Shown here: positions 60,527 to 64,000 of the stretch, piece after piece | How positions within the stretch are numbered: the stretch's first letter is position 1 | Layout: the number at the start of each line of letters is the position of its first letter | Assembly (NCBI RefSeq): GCF_003173775.1 | Contig: NZ_CP029552.1 | Location: 3,954,001-4,018,000, forward strand | DNA from: Methylobacterium sp. 17Sr1-1 | GTDB taxonomy: Bacteria > Pseudomonadota > Alphaproteobacteria > Rhizobiales > Beijerinckiaceae | Length of the DNA: 64,000 nucleotides | Reading direction: 5' to 3' | Translations under genes and position numbers: made by a program | Notes under the pieces: model-generated | Seen by the model: only the letters and a program-made list of their open reading frames with translations | What the model was told of the DNA's origin: nothing | The model's database searches: none

Positions 60527-61816
60527 ATGGGTCGGACCGCGAAACGCGCTCTGTCTTGGCCGCTGGCGGCCGTGCTTCTGGCAAATGTTTGCTCGACGGG
60601 CGTCGCGCACGCCGCGGACGGGCCACCTGTGCAGGAAGGTTTCTCGACCGAGCGCCTGGCGCGCATCGCCCCGGCGATGACCCGGGAGATCGAGAAGGGC
60701 ACGGTCCCCGGCGCGGTGACGCTGATCGCCCGCAACGGCAGGATCGTCCACTTCGAGGCGCACGGGTTCCTCGATTCCGCGAAGACGAAGCCGATGACCC
60801 GCGACGCGGTGTTTCGCGGCTTCTCGATGACGAAGCCGTTCACGGCGGTCGCCGCGATCGCGCTGATCGAGCAGGGCCGGCTCGGCCTGCGCGATCCACT
60901 GTCGCAGTACTTCCCCGAATTCAAGGAGATGAAGGTCTACGCGGAGGTGCGCGACGAACGCGGGCGCACGAGCCGCGTCGCGGTGCCGGCCAAGCGCCCG
61001 ATCCTGGTCTGGGACCTGTTTCGCCACACCGCGGGCTTCACCTATGGCGGCTCGGCGCCGTTCCCGGAGATGAAGGAGGCCTACGAGAAGGCCGACATCG
61101 AGAGCCTGAACGGCGACCTCTCGAACGACGAGTTCGTCAAGCGGCTTGCCGCGATCCCGCTCGCCTACGAGCCGGGCACGCGCTGGGAATACTCGGTCGC
61201 CACCGACGTCCTCGGCCTCGTGGTCGAGAAGGTGTCGGGCCAGCGCCTCGACCGCTTCCTCGACGAGACCCTGTTCAAGCCCCTCCGCATGACGCAGACG
61301 AGCTTCCAGCTCCGGCCGGACCAGGCCGCCCGCTTCGCCGACGCCTACGATGCCGATCCGCTCAAGGCCGACCTGTGGAAGCTCGCCCGCAGCGAGCAGG
61401 ATCCGGGCAAGCGCTACCTCCACGGCGGGGCCGGCGCGGTCATCACGGCCGAGGATTACTTCCGCTTCGCCCAGATGGTGGCGAATGGCGGCGAGCTCGA
61501 CGGGGCGCGCATCCTGTCGCGCGAATCGGTCGAGTTCATGCTGTCGAACCACCTCCAGGGGCTCGAGGGCGCGCCGACCCCGACCACCGGCCCGGGCTAC
61601 GGCTTCGGCCTCGGCTGGGGCGTGCGCCTCGACGAGGGCGGGGCCTGGATCCCCGGCTCGAAGGGCGACGCGATGTGGGCCGGGGCCGGCGGCACCAGCT
61701 TCACGGTCGACCGCAAGGAGGGGATCGTCGGCGTCTTCCTCGCGGCCGGCCCGAGCACGCGCCAGCACACCCGCTTCCTGTTCAAGAACCTCCTCTACGG
61801 GGCGCTGGTGCAATAG
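60527..61816 (+). CDS. exported serine hydrolase (beta-lactamase class C/esterase family)
   Basis: 429 residues. Signal peptide (PLAAVLLANVCSTGVAHAADG), then the class C-type fold: Ser-x-x-Lys at S100-K103 (RGFSMTKPFTAVAAIAL), Tyr of the second motif in WEYSVATDVLGLVVEKVSG, and a late Gly-rich GGAGAVITAEDYFRFAQMV and GYGFGLGWGVRLD region. Such proteins are esterases, D-aminopeptidases or penicillin-binding-like; true beta-lactamase activity is not indicated. ATG 60527 is well placed after GGGAGGAACAG. Confidence 0.85.
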   Translation: MGRTAKRALSWPLAAVLLANVCSTGVAHAADGPPVQEGFSTERLARIAPAMTREIEKGTVPGAVTLIARNGRIVHFEAHGFLDSAKTKPMTRDAVFRGFSMTKPFTAVAAIALIEQGRLGLRDPLSQYFPEFKEMKVYAEVRDERGRTSRVAVPAKRPILVWDLFRHTAGFTYGGSAPFPEMKEAYEKADIESLNGDLSNDEFVKRLAAIPLAYEPGTRWEYSVATDVLGLVVEKVSGQRLDRFLDETLFKPLRMTQTSFQLRPDQAARFADAYDADPLKADLWKLARSEQDPGKRYLHGGAGAVITAEDYFRFAQMVANGGELDGARILSRESVEFMLSNHLQGLEGAPTPTTGPGYGFGLGWGVRLDEGGAWIPGSKGDAMWAGAGGTSFTVDRKEGIVGVFLAAGPSTRQHTRFLFKNLLYGALVQ

Positions 61817-61825
61817 GACCCCGCG

Positions 61826-63067
61826 TCAGGCGGCGCGGCGGTCGGCATAGAGGCGGCAATGCTGCAGGTAGCCGACCTCGTGCAGCCCGGCGAGCTCGAC
61901 CACGCTCGACCACAGCCAGGACGGGGCCTCGCCGTTGCAGCCGCGCGTGACCTCCGCCCGCCACGCCGCGCAGGCGTCGTCGTCCATCTGTCGGCCATGG
62001 GCCCGGCCGACCACGGTGGCGAGGTAGTGGGCAGCCCGCACCGCCTCCTCGCGGCTGAACTGGTCGACGTCGAGCTTCAGGTCCTGGGGCGCGAGCTCGC
62101 GCATCACCACGGGCCTGCCGAGGAGCTGCACCGGCAGCATCCGCTCGCCGAGATTCGGCGCGAGCGCCCGCGCCCCGGCGACGACCCGCTCGGCGGCGTC
62201 GGCGGGCATCCGGGCGCCGGGGGCCGGGGGCGCCGCGGGCGCGACCGCCTCCTTCAGGTCGACCAGGGCCAGCCGGCCCTTGCGGTGCCCCCCACCCTTG
62301 TCGTGCCCCTCATCCGGCTCCTCGATCCGCACCAGGGCGGCGTAGCGCAGGAAGCCGAGCGAGCTGCAGCCCTTCATCCAGTAGGCGGCGTCGATGAGGC
62401 GAAGATCCGCCGCCGCGTCGCGCCCGTTGAGGGCCAGCACGAGGCGGCGCACCGCGTCCTCGCCGAACACCTCGCGCAGGGCGTCGCGCTCCGCCGCGTC
62501 GAGGGCCCAGAACTTGCGCCCCAGGGGGATCCGCGGCTCGACGTCCTTCAGCCGCTCGCGGGCGAGCTGCTTCCAGTGCCGGCCCAGCGCCCGGCGGCGC
62601 ACCGTGCGCACCACCTCCGGCTCGGGCGGTGCCTCGCCGGCGCCGGGTTCGCCGAGTTCGCCTCCGCCGAGGCCCTGCGCGTAGCCGCGGATCATCTCCT
62701 CCAGCATCCGGGCCGTGACCACGCCGGGCAGGTCCGAGCCGCGCGCCGCGCTCGCCAGAGACAGACCGAGGCGGACGAGGTCGTGGGTCGGGTTGCCGAT
62801 CACCGTCTGGTCGAGGTCGCGGATCTGGATCTCGACCCGCCCATCGGCATCGGCGAGCGGCCCGAGATTGCCGAGATGGCAATCGCCGCAGATCCAGACC
62901 GCGGGCCCCTCCGGGAGGGTGCCGCGTGGCAGGCCGTCGAGCCACTCGTAGAATTTGAGGGTGTTGCCGCGTACGTAGGCATGCGCCGACCGCGCCATCT
63001 TCAGGGTGCGCTGACGTTCCAGCACCGCCGCGCGGTCCTGCGGGCCGAAGCTCCGGATCTCGGACAT
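61826..63067 (-). CDS. DUF2252 family protein
   Basis: 413 residues. Kinase-like fold family: RQRTLKMARSAHAYVRGNTLKFYEWL, VWICGDCHLGNLGPLADADGRVEIQIRDLDQTVIGNPTHDLVRLGLSL (HxxN and D pair like aminoglycoside kinases), GFLRYAALVRIE and ELAPQDLKLDVDQ, YLATVVGRAHGRQMD. No function is established. It stands between the serine hydrolase (convergent, 9 bp apart) and the acyl-CoA synthetase on the same strand. Confidence 0.85.
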   Translation of the reverse strand: MSEIRSFGPQDRAAVLERQRTLKMARSAHAYVRGNTLKFYEWLDGLPRGTLPEGPAVWICGDCHLGNLGPLADADGRVEIQIRDLDQTVIGNPTHDLVRLGLSLASAARGSDLPGVVTARMLEEMIRGYAQGLGGGELGEPGAGEAPPEPEVVRTVRRRALGRHWKQLARERLKDVEPRIPLGRKFWALDAAERDALREVFGEDAVRRLVLALNGRDAAADLRLIDAAYWMKGCSSLGFLRYAALVRIEEPDEGHDKGGGHRKGRLALVDLKEAVAPAAPPAPGARMPADAAERVVAGARALAPNLGERMLPVQLLGRPVVMRELAPQDLKLDVDQFSREEAVRAAHYLATVVGRAHGRQMDDDACAAWRAEVTRGCNGEAPSWLWSSVVELAGLHEVGYLQHCRLYADRRAA

Positions 63068-63317
63068 TCCATCACCTGCGTGAGCACGGCCGACACGCTA
63101 CCTTGGCCGCCCCGGTCAACGCACGAGAACAGGTGGGCAACGCGCGTCGTTTCGTCCCTGGTGTGGATGAAGATGGAGGCTCGGACGTAGCAGGGACGAA
63201 AGCGGCGGTCCGGTCGGCCGTCTCGCGGCCCGCAGCCGGTCGCGCGCATATCGGTGGCTGGCCGGTGAGGTCTCCCGGGGTGTGCACCTGGCAACCCCGG
63301 GTTGGGCCAAGACGCGC

Positions 63318-64000
63318 TCACGCGCTCCGCCCGTCCTCCCCCGGCCAGTCCAGCGCCGCATATTGCGTCCGCAGCTCGCGCTTGAGCAGCTTGCCGGCGG
63401 TGTTGCGGGGCAGGTCTTCCTGGAACAGGATGCGCTTGGGCACCTTGTACGGCGCGAGCCCGGTGCGGCAATGGGCGATCAGCTCCTCGGCCCCGGCACG
63501 CGCGCCCGGGCGCAGCACCACGACCGCCGTCACGGCCTCGATCCATTTCGGGTGGGGCAGGGCGATCACCGCCACCTCCGAGACGCTCGCGTGCGTGAAC
63601 AGCACCTCCTCGACCTCGCGGCTCGCCACGATGGTGCCGCCGGTCTTGATCACGTCCTTCACCCGGTCGACCACCGTGATGTAGCCCGCCTCGTCCATGA
63701 TCCCGACATCGCCCGAGTGGAACCAGCCGCCGCGAAACGCCTCGCGGGTCTCCTCCGGCTTGTCCCAGTAGCCGGCCATCAGCTGCGGCGAGCGGTGGAC
63801 GATCTCGCCGCGCTCGCCCGGGGCGACGTCGCGCATCGCGTCGTCGACGATCCGGGTCTCGACGTTGAAGACCGGGCGGCCGCAGGAGGCCGGGCGGGCA
63901 TCGTGCTCCTCGGGGCGCAGCACGGTGGCGAGCGGCGCGATCTCGCTCTGGCCGTAGCAATTGTAGGGTTTGGCGCCGGGCAGGCGGGCGCGCAGCTCCT
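63318..64000 (-). CDS. acyl-CoA synthetase (AMP-dependent), C-terminal part, partial
   Basis: The frame enters from the right edge. The last 227 residues or so are present: the YNCYGQSE A5-type motif near the edge, GEIVHRSPQLMAGYWDKPEETREAFRGGWFHSGDVGIMDEAGYITVVDRVKDVIKTGG (A7-A8), and the catalytic-lysine motif in DLPRNTAGKLLKREL (A10). This is a fatty-acyl- or related CoA ligase; the substrate-binding N-terminal half lies outside. Stop at 63318, with about 250 bp of non-coding sequence before the DUF2252 start. Confidence 0.88.
   Translation of the reverse strand, partial: ELRARLPGAKPYNCYGQSEIAPLATVLRPEEHDARPASCGRPVFNVETRIVDDAMRDVAPGERGEIVHRSPQLMAGYWDKPEETREAFRGGWFHSGDVGIMDEAGYITVVDRVKDVIKTGGTIVASREVEEVLFTHASVSEVAVIALPHPKWIEAVTAVVVLRPGARAGAEELIAHCRTGLAPYKVPKRILFQEDLPRNTAGKLLKRELRTQYAALDWPGEDGRSA

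Overview
The window is very GC-rich, densely coding DNA from an alphaproteobacterium of the order Hyphomicrobiales, most likely Methylobacterium or Methylorubrum. The basis is the ChpT-CtrA-CpdR cell-cycle phosphorelay set, alphaproteobacterial families (DUF1134/EipA, MucR, DUF1178 beside grxC), several phasins typical of a polyhydroxyalkanoate accumulator, and a metallophore locus whose gene content matches the methylolanthanin/rhodopetrobactin type. No rRNA, tRNA, CRISPR array, integrase or transposase was seen.

Layout. 1-2.8 kb: DUF1134 envelope protein (cut by the left edge), YHS-like protein, cysQ, chpT. 3-9 kb: a chemotaxis operon cheA (hybrid, with receiver)-cheW-cheY-cheB-cheR. 9.6-12.6 kb: ctrA with its terminator, then fliI-fliJ. 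12.6-16.9 kb: GNAT protein, alpha/beta hydrolase, YbhN-type membrane protein with an overlapping methyltransferase, a small secreted protein. 17-20.5 kb: phasin-like genes and small proteins. 20.7-25 kb: CitE-type lyase, N-formylglutamate amidohydrolase, cpdR, grxC-nitrilase-DUF1178. 25-34.3 kb: Kef-type antiporter with a UspA-like tail, YgiQ-type radical SAM protein, YqaA-DsbB, prolyl-tRNA editing protein, a remnant of a Rieske oxygenase, small secreted proteins. 34.4-39.8 kb: a GrdB/PrdB-like protein coupled to a LysR regulator, divergent from a RuBisCO-like protein (RLP)-DUF1537 kinase-SDR operon that looks like acid-sugar catabolism. 39.9-40.9 kb: a MucR-type regulator without zinc-finger cysteines.

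41-56.4 kb is the most remarkable part, a complete metallophore island. It holds a FatB/YclNOPQ-type ABC importer, then (transcribed leftward from about 51.8 kb) six translationally coupled genes: two IucA/IucC NIS synthetases (AsbA-, AsbB-like), an aryl-AMP ligase (AsbC-like), an aryl-carrier/DUF6005 fusion (AsbD+AsbE), DUF2218 and a GNAT acetyltransferase. Upstream lie a FecA-type TonB receptor with an STN domain (frameshifted at a run of six C), FecR and a FecI-type sigma factor. Together they would make a citrate-polyamine-aryl metallophore, sense the loaded molecule at the outer membrane and bring it back into the cell. Whether it binds iron or lanthanides cannot be read from the sequence.

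56.6-64 kb: DUF4126 protein, membrane class III nucleotide cyclase, small protein, beta-helix protein, DUF3429 protein, serine hydrolase, DUF2252 protein and the C-terminal part of an acyl-CoA synthetase cut by the right edge. Several intergenic spaces carry 140-170 bp palindromic elements.
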